DNA of 64,000 bases, from assembly GCA_030147525.1 (NCBI GenBank), contig JASBVF010000007.1, forward strand, positions 62,001-126,000, written 5' to 3'. The notes beneath the pieces are model-generated. The model ran no database searches. It was not told the DNA's origin and saw nothing but the letters and a program-made list of their open reading frames with translations. Shown in pieces: positions 17,894 through 26,157 of the stretch; position 1 is the stretch's first letter, and every line of letters begins with the position of its first letter. The translations under genes were made by a program, and so were the position numbers. This DNA is from Bacteroidota bacterium. GTDB taxonomy: Bacteria > Bacteroidota > Bacteroidia > Chitinophagales > Saprospiraceae.

Positions 17894-18529
17894 TTATTCT
17901 GCAGCTGCAGCTGTTTCTTCTGTTGCTGCTCCTTCAGTTGTTGTTTCTTCTTCTTCCTCGTCTTCAGCAGCGCCTTTCAGTGCTCTTGGCACTGTTACGG
18001 TGGCGATAGGAAGTGCAGGCGGGTTGAGAATTTCAACACCTTCCTCGGTAGCGATGTCACGGACACGCATTGAGTTACCAAGTTTCAACTTGGAGATGTC
18101 AACGAAAAGTTTGTCAACCAGATTCTCAGGAGTGGTTTTGATCTTGATCACCCTGATTTTCTGAGAAAACTTACCGCCGGAACGCACACCCGGAGATACA
18201 CCTTTGAAAGACAATGGTACCTCTACCTTAATAGGATGTCCATCCACCAATTGCAGGAAGTCGATGTGAGTAACTTCATCCCTGACAGGATCAAATTGTA
18301 TATCTTTAATAATGCAGCGGTAATTTTTACCATCAACATTTACTTCCGCCAATTTGAATTCTGGCGTATAAATTAAACCTCTGACATCACTCAACGTAGT
18401 GGTGAAGTGGACGTTATCGCCGCCGCCACCATATAATACGCAAGGAATCAGGCCAGCATTTCTGGCTGCTTTTGTAGAACTTTTGCCTACATTGCTTCTT
18501 GGCGTTCCATTGACCGTTACCGTAACCAT
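17894..18529 (-). CDS. rplY: Large ribosomal subunit protein bL25 (Ctc/TL5 form)
   Basis: The 211-residue product is the long two-domain form of bL25, which binds 5S rRNA. The N-terminal domain shows VNGTPRSNVGKSSTKAARNA and GLIPCVLYGG; the C-terminal TL5 domain shows VDGHPIKVEVPLSFKG and a final acidic Ala/Glu/Thr-rich tail (AEDEEEEETTTEGAATEE). The tail is common in Bacteroidota homologues. The gene is transcribed away from rpmH, with about 240 bp between the two starts and separate -7 elements facing each way. Confidence 0.93.
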   Translation of the reverse strand: MVTVTVNGTPRSNVGKSSTKAARNAGLIPCVLYGGGGDNVHFTTTLSDVRGLIYTPEFKLAEVNVDGKNYRCIIKDIQFDPVRDEVTHIDFLQLVDGHPIKVEVPLSFKGVSPGVRSGGKFSQKIRVIKIKTTPENLVDKLFVDISKLKLGNSMRVRDIATEEGVEILNPPALPIATVTVPRALKGAAEDEEEEETTTEGAATEETAAAAE

Positions 18530-18576
18530 GATATTTTTATTTCTTGTTTTTTTCAGTATTTTTTTAAAAAGGCGGG

Positions 18577-18584
18577 CAAAGATA
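18577..18584 (-). promoter_or_regulatory. -7 promoter element for rplY
   Basis: The minus strand reads TATCTTTG followed by CCCGCC, 48 bp before the start codon. No clear -33 TTTG. Confidence 0.5.
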
Positions 18585-18689
18585 GGTTTTTTTGGAAAAT
18601 AGAAGCTTGGAGAGCTTTATTTTTTCTCATTTTTTCTAAAAAAAGGTTTCAGTAAGTGATAATTTCCTGAAATCTTCTTTTCAGTTTGC

Positions 18690-18721
18690 TTGGTGAATAC
18701 CCAAAAATAGATTTACCTTTG
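18690..18721 (+). promoter_or_regulatory. Promoter for rpmH
   Basis: A -33 TTG (18690-18692), a 21-bp spacer and -7 TACCTTTG (18714-18721) agree with the Bacteroidota consensus. The rpmH start follows 51 bp later. Confidence 0.65.
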
Positions 18722-18772
18722 CCCTCCCTTTGGAAAAAGGCCAATTTTAGAACCTGATTAAATTATTATAAA

Positions 18773-18928
18773 ATGAAAAGGACTTATCAACCTTCAAGAA
18801 GAAAAAGAGCAAACAAACACGGCTTCCGTGAACGTATGAGCTCTAAGAATGGCCGTAAGGTGTTGTCTCGCCGCCGTGCCAAAGGCCGTTGGAACCTGAC
18901 CGTTTCTGACGAAAAGCGCCTGAAGTAA
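18773..18928 (+). CDS. rpmH: Large ribosomal subunit protein bL34
   Basis: The 51-residue basic protein begins [18 protein letters not shown] and continues [20 protein letters not shown], the invariant bL34 pattern, ending with a short Bacteroidota-type extension (DEKRLK). It is a structural protein of the large ribosomal subunit. In many bacteria rpmH heads the rnpA/yidC cluster near the origin; here the next plus-strand gene is unrelated, so it stands alone. Confidence 0.97.
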   Translation: MKRTYQPSRRKRANKHGFRERMSSKNGRKVLSRRRAKGRWNLTVSDEKRLK

Positions 18929-18981
18929 TCGCTGCTATCGTTTAGCTGCGTTTTCAAAAGATATTATTTTTGTGACATCAG

Positions 18982-19009
18982 GCCCGAAGCGATTAACTTC
19001 GCTTCGGGC
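18982..19009 (+). terminator. Hairpin after rpmH
   Basis: A 10-bp perfect stem (18982-18991 with 19000-19009) lies 53 bp after the rpmH stop, followed by a T-rich but interrupted tail. Confidence 0.55.
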
Positions 19010-19040
19010 TTTGCTGTTTTAAAAATTTCAAAACTTCGTT

Positions 19041-19784
19041 ATGCGAAAAGGATCGGTCGAGCATACCTTCATCGAAGTAAACCAACAAAAGATACCGGCA
19101 AAAATTTACCGGGAGATGCGCCGGAACGTGCGCTTTTCCATCGCAAAAAAAGGCGCCATCCTGCGCATGCCGATTCTCTTGCCTGCCTCGGAACAACACC
19201 GGGAGCTATCCAACTTCCGGGAATGGGTGTGTAAACAGATTACCGCTGAGAAAAAACTTCAGGAACATTTTACCCCAAAGAAATACCGCACAGGTGACAC
19301 ACTGAAAGTCGGTCAGCGCATCTACTCACTGATCGTCGAAGAAACCGAAAACAAGACGCATTCGGCAAAGCTCATTGGGAAAAAGATTCACCTCAGGCTG
19401 GCCACTAGTGACCATGACCTCAGCCGCCAGAAAGCTGTGAAACACCTGCTTAGCCGGGTTGTCGCACAAGATTTTTCACCAAAAATTATCGCACGGGTTC
19501 TGGAAATCAACAAGCTGCACTTTCAGAAAATCATCCGCAGCGTGAACCTGAAATACAATCTTTCGAACTGGGGAAGCTGTTCCGTCAAAGGAAATGTCAA
19601 CCTTTCAACTCGCCTTCTTTTTGCTCCCGACGATGTGATCGACTACGTAATCATTCATGAGTTGGCGCATCTGATCGAGATGAATCACTCCTCCCGTTTC
19701 TGGGATATTGTGGAGCGGATCATGCCGGATTATCCTGAAAAAGAAGCCTGGCTGAAAAAGAATTGGCAGATTTGTGATTTTTGA
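19041..19784 (+). CDS. YgjP/DUF45-type zinc metallopeptidase
   Basis: The 247-residue protein has the YgjP-like layout: an N-terminal beta-rich region (REMRRNVRFSIAKKGAILRM), then WGSCSVKGNVNLSTRLLFAP, and the zinc site HELAH (206-210) with a third ligand candidate H216 in MNHSSRFW. This is the DUF45/M48-related cytoplasmic family often found alone or near restriction systems; the substrate is unknown. No signal peptide. It is followed after 35 bp by a small membrane gene on the same strand. Confidence 0.85.
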   Translation: MRKGSVEHTFIEVNQQKIPAKIYREMRRNVRFSIAKKGAILRMPILLPASEQHRELSNFREWVCKQITAEKKLQEHFTPKKYRTGDTLKVGQRIYSLIVEETENKTHSAKLIGKKIHLRLATSDHDLSRQKAVKHLLSRVVAQDFSPKIIARVLEINKLHFQKIIRSVNLKYNLSNWGSCSVKGNVNLSTRLLFAPDDVIDYVIIHELAHLIEMNHSSRFWDIVERIMPDYPEKEAWLKKNWQICDF

Positions 19785-19819
19785 AACAAATTCTAACCTT
19801 CACCTAAATCTGTCGGGCC

Positions 19820-20152
19820 ATGAAAAAAATTTACCTGCTATTTTCCATCCTGGGGTATCTCTCAACCAACTTGCTTGTATTGCTCGAAAGTTTTGAAAAC
19901 AAAAATATCCTGCTGTTGACCAACTTGGACGAAACGATCGCAGCATTGTTTTCCAACCGCATTTCCACCATTTTTGCCATCGATTTCCTTTTCGTTGTGT
20001 TGGTATTTTTTGTCTGGACGTTTGTTGAGACAAGAAGACTGGGAATGAAAAAAGTCTGGCTTTACTGGGTTCTGACGATTCTGTTTGGCCTGGCCGGTAC
20101 GCTGCCTTTGTTCCTGCTGGCCAGAGAAAAACAACTTGTCCGTAAAAGCTGA
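19820..20152 (+). CDS. DUF2834-type small membrane protein
   Basis: The 110-residue protein has three hydrophobic segments (about 3-21, 48-69 and 80-100). The order of segments, with NRISTIFAIDFLFVVLVFFV and WVLTILFGLAGTLPLFLLAR, matches DUF2834 proteins. Function is unknown in the family. It lies between a metallopeptidase and a transporter, 45 bp from the latter, probably in one transcript. Confidence 0.75.
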   Translation: MKKIYLLFSILGYLSTNLLVLLESFENKNILLLTNLDETIAALFSNRISTIFAIDFLFVVLVFFVWTFVETRRLGMKKVWLYWVLTILFGLAGTLPLFLLAREKQLVRKS

Positions 20153-20196
20153 CAGGGCCATCTGTCGGAACCTTACTTTCAAACCACATCCCAAGC

Positions 20197-21075
20197 GTGA
20201 ACACACAACTCAAAGCTCACATTGCTCTTTTCCTTGTCGCACTTATTTACGGAGCAAATTACACCGTTGCCAAAGAAGTTTTGGATAACGACTACGTGCA
20301 TCCGCTCGCACTTACTCTGATGCGTGTGATGGCGGGGCTGTCGCTGTTTTGGGTGCTGCATGCTATGTTAATCAAGGAAAAAATTGACCGAAAAGACATT
20401 CCCCGCTTCATTTTATGCGGCATAACGGGCGTGGCAGTCAACCAAATGTTATTTATCTCCGGCCTGAAATTCACCACCCACATCAACGCTGCACTGATTA
20501 TGACCACCGCGCCGGTTTTAGTACTCGGAGTGTCGTGGCTGATACTAAAAGAGCCCATTACACGAAAAAAAATGCTCGGAATTGCCCTTGGATTGGCCGG
20601 AGCGGCAGTTTTGATAATATATGGCAAAAAATTTGCATACACAAAAGAAGGGTTGATTGGCGACATCATGATTTTCCTAAATGCCCTTTCCTACGGGACT
20701 TATCTGGTGATAGTGAAAACCCTGATGCGCAAATATCACCCCCTGACGGTGACGAAGTGGGTTTTTGGATTTGGAATCCTTTTCGTTTTGCCGTTTGGTA
20801 CCCATGAATTAATCAATACGCCCATGAACACATTCACCCTCCATACCTGGATGGCAATCGCCTACGTGTTGCTTTGCACCACATTCCTGGCCTACCTCTT
20901 AAATGCCTTTGCACTGAAACTTGTAAACCCTTCTGTCGTAAGTACTTATATCTACCTGCAACCCTTGATCGCAACGGCGATCGCCCTGTTTTTTGGCAAA
21001 GACGAGCTCTCTTCCGTAAAAGTCATGGCCGGATTGCTGATTTTTTCCGGGGTTTACCTTGTCAGCAAGCGATAA
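20197..21075 (+). CDS. EamA-family (DMT) transporter
   Basis: The 292-residue protein starts at a GTG (20197) and has ten predicted membrane helices in two EamA repeats. Signs are IYGANYTVAKEVLD in the first repeat and YVLLCTTFLAYLLNAFALKL with PSVVSTYIYLQPLIATAIAL in the second. Family members export or import small metabolites such as amino acids and their derivatives; the substrate cannot be read. The alternative start is chosen because it is the only one keeping the first helix whole. Confidence 0.88.
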   Translation: MNTQLKAHIALFLVALIYGANYTVAKEVLDNDYVHPLALTLMRVMAGLSLFWVLHAMLIKEKIDRKDIPRFILCGITGVAVNQMLFISGLKFTTHINAALIMTTAPVLVLGVSWLILKEPITRKKMLGIALGLAGAAVLIIYGKKFAYTKEGLIGDIMIFLNALSYGTYLVIVKTLMRKYHPLTVTKWVFGFGILFVLPFGTHELINTPMNTFTLHTWMAIAYVLLCTTFLAYLLNAFALKLVNPSVVSTYIYLQPLIATAIALFFGKDELSSVKVMAGLLIFSGVYLVSKR

Positions 21076-21396
21076 ATCGAGGCTTGACTTCCTTTGCCTC
21101 CGTCAAAAAAATTAATTTGTAATGATGGCAAAGTGTAAGTCTCTGTTTTTGTGATGCTTTACAGCGTGTTGTTCGTCAATTCATTTTTATATGTCCTTTT
21201 TACCTATCGAGATAGGTTTAATAAGTACATTTACTAATTAATTCTATCTCTAATTTATTAAAAATTAACATCTTACAAAAAAGCGACCGTTTCCTTGCAG
21301 AATGCGACCGTTTAATAGATGAAACCGCACATCGGGAATATTATGGGAGAATTGCCGTTACCTTTAACCAGTTAATCAAAATTAAACAAGCGGGCT
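21076..21396 (+). other. Intergenic region, 321 bp, with paired direct repeats
   Basis: No gene is visible. It holds the direct repeats at 21283-21313 and a near-consensus -7 element TACCTTTA at 21359-21366 (last base differs from TANNTTTG). The A/T-rich stretch at 21170-21280 shows nothing else I recognise. Confidence 0.4.
21283..21313 (+). promoter_or_regulatory. Direct repeats 21 bp apart, possible LytTR-type operator
   Basis: The 10-mer GCGACCGTTT occurs at 21283-21292 and again at 21304-21313, exactly 21 bp apart, about two helical turns. LytTR-type response regulators bind direct repeats of this spacing with a similar ACnGTT core. They end 45 bp before a -7-like element upstream of the TPR gene. 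Confidence 0.4.
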
Positions 21397-22803
21397 ATGA
21401 GGCAGAGAAATTCTAAAAATCGCCATGCCATTTTCAACCTGATTTCCAAGTATGAAGGAATGTTGGAAAAAGGGCAAATTTTCTTCTCCGAGGAACGTCA
21501 CTACCATGACCTCATCGACTATTATGAACGGGAGTGCCTGTTGGAAAGAGCCTTGGAAGTGACCGAGCATGCTATTCACCAATACGGCTATTCCGTTGAT
21601 TTTTTCCTTCGAAAAGCTGAATTGCTGCTGGAAAATGAGGAAGCCGAACAAGCGATGGCTACCCTGGATCTTGCCGATACGCTGGCTCCCGGAAGTCTGT
21701 CATCTTCATTGCTTCGGGCGGAAAGTTTCGCCGCCATGGGCATGTACGAAGACGGCATATTCCTGCTGGATCATTTAAAGTCCGATGCTACAGCTGAAGA
21801 GTTGAGCTACATTTATGTTTGCGAAGCGCTCATTTATGAAAACCTGAAGGAGTATGAGCGTATGTTCTATCTTCTGAAAGCGGCACTGGAAGAAAATCCT
21901 TCCAACACTGATGCCCTTTCCCGGATGTGGTTTTGCGTTGAAAATGCCAGTAAACACGAAGAAAGCGTCGCCCTGCATGAAAAAATATTGGAGGAAGACC
22001 CTTTCAACGCCCTGGCATGGTACAACCTTGGAGCTGCCCATCATTGCCTCTGCAATTACGAAGAAGCCATCGAAGCTTACGAATATGCTTTTTTGAGCAA
22101 GGACGATTTCGAGTTTGCTTACCGTGATTGCGCAGAAGTCTGCCTTTACCTTCAAAATTATCAGAAGGCCCTGCAATGCTACCAGGACGTGCTGGAGCGA
22201 TTTGAGCCCGATGCTGACTTGTTTCTTCATATCGGCTATTGTTACCAAAAACTCGGTAACTACATCGTCGCTAAAACTTTTTATCAAAAAACACTGGATT
22301 TCGACCGCTACTGCGACGAGGCGCATTTCCGCATCGGTGAGTGTTTTGCTGTTCAGATGGAATGGCAAAAGGCCATCAGCGCTTACCTCAAAGCCATTCG
22401 GATAGAAGATCGCAATGAGGAATATTTTGCCCGGCTTGCGGAAGCATACTGCAAAACTGGTAATTATAAAAAAGCAGAAATTTATTACCGGCAAGCTGCT
22501 GACACCGGACCTGAAGAACCACAGCACTGGATTGCGCTGGTCAATTTTCTGATCAAGAGACGTAAAATCGATGCCGCTCTTGAAGTGCTGGACGAGGCCG
22601 ATGAGAATACTTACGGCCCTGAATTGCTTTACTACCGGAGCGCCTGTCTCTTCGAGCTGGGTCTGAAAAAAGAAGCCTTACTCGTTCTGGAGGAAGCGCT
22701 CTACGAGGACTTCGACGCTCACGAGGCGATTTTTCACCTCGTCCCGGTTCTTGAAAAAGACGTTGAGGTAAGAGCAGTAATCTCCGTCTTTCAACCGGAA
22801 TGA
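21397..22803 (+). CDS. Tetratricopeptide repeat protein
   Basis: The 468-residue protein consists almost wholly of TPR helices: examples are AWYNLGAAHHCLCNYEEAIE, LFLHIGYCYQKLGNYIVAKT, AHFRIGECFAVQMEWQKAIS and YFARLAEAYCKTGNYKKAEI, at 34-residue steps. No signal peptide is present, so a cytoplasmic scaffold or assembly role is likely. No enzymatic domain is visible. The gene is preceded by a possible LytTR-type operator and followed about 155 bp later by a hairpin terminator. Confidence 0.88.
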   Translation: MRQRNSKNRHAIFNLISKYEGMLEKGQIFFSEERHYHDLIDYYERECLLERALEVTEHAIHQYGYSVDFFLRKAELLLENEEAEQAMATLDLADTLAPGSLSSSLLRAESFAAMGMYEDGIFLLDHLKSDATAEELSYIYVCEALIYENLKEYERMFYLLKAALEENPSNTDALSRMWFCVENASKHEESVALHEKILEEDPFNALAWYNLGAAHHCLCNYEEAIEAYEYAFLSKDDFEFAYRDCAEVCLYLQNYQKALQCYQDVLERFEPDADLFLHIGYCYQKLGNYIVAKTFYQKTLDFDRYCDEAHFRIGECFAVQMEWQKAISAYLKAIRIEDRNEEYFARLAEAYCKTGNYKKAEIYYRQAADTGPEEPQHWIALVNFLIKRRKIDAALEVLDEADENTYGPELLYYRSACLFELGLKKEALLVLEEALYEDFDAHEAIFHLVPVLEKDVEVRAVISVFQPE

Positions 22804-23144
22804 TGAGGCAACAGGATATTTTTTTTAAAAGCTGAAAATCAATTATTTGAAGATAAATATTTACTCCATTTTCCACCCTTCGGGGGCAACTGTTTAACTT
22901 ACTGGTCGCTTACTATTGTCAGCCAAACAAGGCTGATTATCATTAACTTACTTTTAAGAGAACGATACCTAACATTACCTGGTATCGTTCTTTTTTGCTT
23001 CCAATCACAGCCTTTTCTGGGAGGTCTTCGTTTTCCAGCCACTAAAATTCACGCCTGTCTCAGTATTGGAATATTTTTTGAACGTAAATAACAATATTCC
23101 TCCTCCCCTCCCTCTGCTTTCAATTTTTACTAAAATCCTGTCGA
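22804..23144 (+). other. Intergenic region, 341 bp
   Basis: Apart from the terminator at 22959-22996 I see no gene, RNA or repeat here. Confidence 0.4.
22959..22996 (+). terminator. Hairpin terminator after the TPR gene
   Basis: A perfect 11-bp stem (22959-22969 with 22981-22991) runs into six T residues. Confidence 0.85.
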
Positions 23145-23951
23145 ATGAAGTCAAGGTCTTTTTTTATGGTGGGAGTGCTCCTTTTCACTTTTTTGTTTTC
23201 ATGCAAAAAAGTCCCGGAAAAGATCATTAGCATCAACCCCTCCGAGTTTACAACCGAACAGCAAATCAAAATTGGCAATGCCTTCAGAGAGGCAGTCAAC
23301 AATAACCCTGGGACATTTGATATTTTGAAAAAGCAGGAATTTCCCCAGGCATATCAATACCTGACAACACTTTTCAACACCATGCGCAACACTCCGGCTA
23401 TCAAGCATCGCCACGCCTACGATTGGTCGGTGAGCATCGTACGTAACGACTCCGTACATACTGCATTTTTTCTGCCCGGAGGGCATTTCTATATCTATAC
23501 CGGGCTGTTGAAATACCTCGACCGGGAAAGCCAGTTGTTGGGTGTAATCGGGCATGAGTTGCATTACGCCGATACGGATATTTTAATCAAAAAAATGAGT
23601 TCAGAGTTTGGCGGTACTACTTTGGGAGATATAATTCTTGACAATGAGGTGGAAAAGCTGGGTGAATTGGCTGCTTCTATGCCTTTTCTTTCTTTTACCG
23701 AACCGCAGGTACTGAATGCTGATTCGTTTGCGATAGAGCTCATCTGCCCCTTCCAGTATGAACCACATGGACTAAAAACGATCCTTGAAAAAGAAAGCCC
23801 CGGTGAATCCGGATTGCTTTGGCTGATTACCCGGCAGGCTAACCAGTTTTTCCGAATTAACCAGATTGAACAGGCATCGGCTTCGTGCGGATTTCCGGGC
23901 ATTGGAAATGAAGCGAATTACAAAAAGTTCAAAGAAGAGTATTTGCCTTGA
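23145..23951 (+). CDS. M48-like lipoprotein with degenerate zinc site
   Basis: The 268-residue protein carries a lipobox (LFSC, C20) and the M48 metalloprotease fold pattern typical of Bacteroidota lipoproteins. In active relatives the zinc site reads HEIAHAD and the third ligand lies in EADEYS. Here the corresponding parts are HELHYAD (137-143) and NADSFA (191-196). The second His is displaced by one residue with Tyr in its place, and the Glu ligand is Asn. The glutamate base (E138) remains. The protein is therefore probably a non-catalytic homologue. The reading frame is intact, so it is not simply decaying. No operon partner is obvious. Confidence 0.8.
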   Translation: MKSRSFFMVGVLLFTFLFSCKKVPEKIISINPSEFTTEQQIKIGNAFREAVNNNPGTFDILKKQEFPQAYQYLTTLFNTMRNTPAIKHRHAYDWSVSIVRNDSVHTAFFLPGGHFYIYTGLLKYLDRESQLLGVIGHELHYADTDILIKKMSSEFGGTTLGDIILDNEVEKLGELAASMPFLSFTEPQVLNADSFAIELICPFQYEPHGLKTILEKESPGESGLLWLITRQANQFFRINQIEQASASCGFPGIGNEANYKKFKEEYLP

Positions 23952-23967
23952 GACGCTGCTTTCAGGG

Positions 23968-24606
23968 TCAGGGTGCCAAACGGTCAATTTGCCAGCCGCC
24001 GTCCTGATTTTGCGTATATCGCATGCGGTCGTGAAGCCTGCTGGACTGGCCTTGCCAAAACTCAATCATCTCCGGTTTCAGGATGTATCCACCCCAGAAA
24101 TCGGGCAGGGGTATTTTTTCTGCATTTGCAAATCGCTTTTCAACTTTCCGGACTTTCTTCTCCAAATCATCCCTGCTGCCGAGCACCTGACTTTGTGGAG
24201 ATGCCCAGGCTCCCATTTGGCTGCCTCTCGGACGGCTTTGAAAATAAGACTCTGACTCAACCGGATCAATTTTTTCAACCCGGCCTTCAACTCTCACCTG
24301 GCGTTGCAGGTCCAGCCATAAAAAAACAAGTGCAGCATAAGGGTTGGCGCTCAGTTCCCGGCCCTTTCGGCTTTCGTAATTAGTGAAAAAAGTAAAACCA
24401 GCCTCACTGTAGTCTTTCAGCAAAACAACTCTTGCTGATGGGCGGCCCTCCGGCGAACAGGTGGATAAGGTCATGGCATTGGGTTCCCTGACTCCCGCTT
24501 TGATTGCATCCTGAAACCAGTGATGAAACTGGCTGAATGGGTTTTCTTCCAAATCTTTGATTTCCAAAATTTCAGATTTGTAATCTTCTCTTAGATTTGA
24601 CAACAT
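23968..24606 (-). CDS. pdxH: Pyridoxamine/pyridoxine 5'-phosphate oxidase
   Basis: PdxH is an FMN enzyme that makes pyridoxal 5'-phosphate. The 212-residue length is standard. Recognisable segments are EPNAMTLSTCSPEGRPSARV, then VLLKDYSEAGFTFFTNYESR, KGRELSANPYAALVFLW, RQVRVEGRVEKI, SYFQSRPRGSQMGAWAS and the C-terminal EFWQGQSSRLHDRMRY with the final IDRLAP. Phosphate- and FMN-binding Arg/Lys residues are present. It converges with the M48-like gene, leaving only 16 bp between the stops. Two hairpins with minus-strand T tracts lie upstream. Confidence 0.96.
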   Translation of the reverse strand: MLSNLREDYKSEILEIKDLEENPFSQFHHWFQDAIKAGVREPNAMTLSTCSPEGRPSARVVLLKDYSEAGFTFFTNYESRKGRELSANPYAALVFLWLDLQRQVRVEGRVEKIDPVESESYFQSRPRGSQMGAWASPQSQVLGSRDDLEKKVRKVEKRFANAEKIPLPDFWGGYILKPEMIEFWQGQSSRLHDRMRYTQNQDGGWQIDRLAP

Positions 24607-24692
24607 GCTGCAATTGATTTTGAGTGAAATGCAAACTTAGTTTACGATAGCTAAAAGCAGGAAGCGGGAAAATTGTTGCGGCGAGCTATGAC

Positions 24693-24724
24693 AAAAAAAA
24701 CCCTGTCAATACTACTTGACAGGG
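24693..24724 (-). terminator. Hairpin with minus-strand T tract (cassette 1)
   Basis: A perfect 9-bp stem (24701-24709 with 24716-24724) has eight A residues at its left, which make a T tract on the minus strand. No minus-strand gene is known upstream of it. Confidence 0.6.
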
Positions 24725-24847
24725 ACAAAACAAAAAACAAACACTATGAACAAACACTAATTTTAAGTCGAATCAGGAAAAAAAGGGTGAAAAAAGTCCC
24801 CCGTTGGCCGGGGGCTACATAAAAAACAAAAACTATGAACAAACACT
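24725..24847 (+). repeat. Duplicated leader-like repeat with MNKH mini-ORFs
   Basis: Two near copies of a purine-rich segment end in the same words: one spans 24725-24760, the other 24821-24847. Each contains ATGAACAAACAC. In copy 1 this is a four-codon ORF (M-N-K-H, stop at 24758-24760). In copy 2 it opens a 21-codon ORF from 24835 to 24900. Each copy follows a hairpin. Confidence 0.6.
24790..24814 (-). terminator. Hairpin with minus-strand T tract (cassette 2)
   Basis: A GC stem (24798-24803 with 24809-24814) has six A residues to its left, a T tract on the minus strand. It repeats the arrangement of cassette 1. Confidence 0.55.
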
Positions 24848-25409
24848 CACCCTATATTCTTGCCAGGGTCAGATACCCGAATATTTACGGGAGTTTCTGA
24901 ACCTGGTTTCAATATCAAATAGAATATTTCAAAATATTTTACGGTCCAATTATTTTCTTCTAAACATACTGACCGAAAATTAATTTATTCTTTTTCATAT
25001 TTGTCAAGAAGTGTGCCAATCTGAGAAAATTGAGCGTTTTTTATGTAGTCCTGAAATATTTTTTTCGTTCCAACAAAATAAGCTTAATAGATCCCGGGAT
25101 GCTTTTGATTATATAAACCTTTTGTGACGTGAAAGCTTGATTTTGTTAGCAATAATTCACAGGGAACATTGATTGGAGAGTCCTTACTTTTTTGTTTTTA
25201 TAAAAATTTTCCACCATGCCGGATAGCATTAACTTTTGTGACATCCATGCCTCCACCGTTTTGGGGCAATACCCCTGACTTATCAGTTGATTTGTTAAAG
25301 TTCCTGGCGAACAACCTTTACAGATATGTGTTCGTTCTACAAATGGCCTCAATTTCAAGGGAGCTACAGTTTACTTTCACCTTAAAATCTTGTTTAAAAA
25401 GAAATTATC

Positions 25410-26051
25410 ATGAAAAAATTACTTGGTCTACTCGTACTGCTGGCTGTGGGAGCAGCCTTTGTATTCGTTCCTAAAAATGAAAATGCTGTATCCGCTTCCA
25501 CGGAAGACGGCCTGAAAGTCGGCGACATCGCTCCCGATTTCAAACTCAGAAACATCGACGGCAGAATGATTTCCCTCGCTGATTTGAAAGGCGCAAACGG
25601 AAGTCCTGCAAAGGGTTACATCGTCACCTTCACCTGCAATACCTGCCCTTATGCCGTGATGTACGAAGACCGCATCATCGAATTGCACAATAAATACGCA
25701 GCAAAAGGCTGGCCGGTCGTTGCCATTCAACCTAACGATCCTTCGATAAAAGCCGGCGATAGCATGGAGGAAATGAAGATCAGGGCAAAGGAAAAGGGCT
25801 TCCCGTTCGTTTACCTGTTTGATGATGGCCAGAAAGTGTACCCGCAGTACGGAGCCACTCGCACGCCGCACATTTTCCTGCTCGACAGCACGAAAAAGGT
25901 ACGCTACATCGGCGCCATCGACAATAACCCGCAGGATGCTGAAGCTGTCACAAAACGCTACGTAGAAGAGGCTATTGCGGCTGTTGAAGCAGGGAAAGAG
26001 CCGGACCCAAGCTTAACCAAAGCCATCGGTTGCGGCATCAAAGCGAAATAA
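25410..26051 (+). CDS. Exported redoxin / thioredoxin-fold protein
   Basis: The 213-residue protein has an N-terminal signal or anchor (MKKLLGLLVLLAVGAAFVFV) and an AhpC/TSA-like thioredoxin fold. The active-site area reads VTFTCNTCPYAVMYEDR, a CNTC motif, and the cis-Pro region is GATRTPHIFLLDS. This group of periplasmic redoxins is common in Bacteroidota; they are usually thought to act as peroxidase or disulfide proteins, with no firm substrate. The C-terminus has an extra Cys (AIGCGIKAK). It ends before a strong terminator. Confidence 0.85.
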   Translation: MKKLLGLLVLLAVGAAFVFVPKNENAVSASTEDGLKVGDIAPDFKLRNIDGRMISLADLKGANGSPAKGYIVTFTCNTCPYAVMYEDRIIELHNKYAAKGWPVVAIQPNDPSIKAGDSMEEMKIRAKEKGFPFVYLFDDGQKVYPQYGATRTPHIFLLDSTKKVRYIGAIDNNPQDAEAVTKRYVEEAIAAVEAGKEPDPSLTKAIGCGIKAK

Positions 26052-26103
26052 TTCAACCGGTATTTTCCGAAGCCAGCTGATTTCATAAATTGAGGCCGGC
26101 TTC

Positions 26104-26142
26104 AAAAAAAGGGTAGAAGCAACAAACTTCTACCCTTTTTTC
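26104..26142 (+). terminator. Strong hairpin terminator after the redoxin gene
   Basis: A 10-bp stem (26111-26120 with about 26126-26135) has A residues on the left and seven T on the right. A weaker hairpin at about 26070-26104 precedes it. Confidence 0.88.
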
Positions 26143-26157
26143 ATTAAAAACTTCATC

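Larger units (their letters stand above)
24607..25409. other. Long intergenic region, 803 bp, with twin hairpin cassettes
   Basis: 24693-24847 contains two hairpin-plus-repeat cassettes described separately. The remainder to 25409 is A/T-rich and holds only short ORFs that look non-coding, including a 70-codon one on the minus strand (25146-25358). No tRNA or known RNA is recognised. Confidence 0.4.

Noticed and set aside
18965-18972. TATTTTTG as a promoter for the YgjP-like gene
   Set aside because: The -7 match is good but it lies before the rpmH hairpin and has no -33 partner, so transcripts from it would probably end at once.
25146-25358. 70-codon minus-strand frame in the long intergenic region
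   Set aside because: There is no recognised family, no promoter match, and its sequence is not signal- or domain-like.
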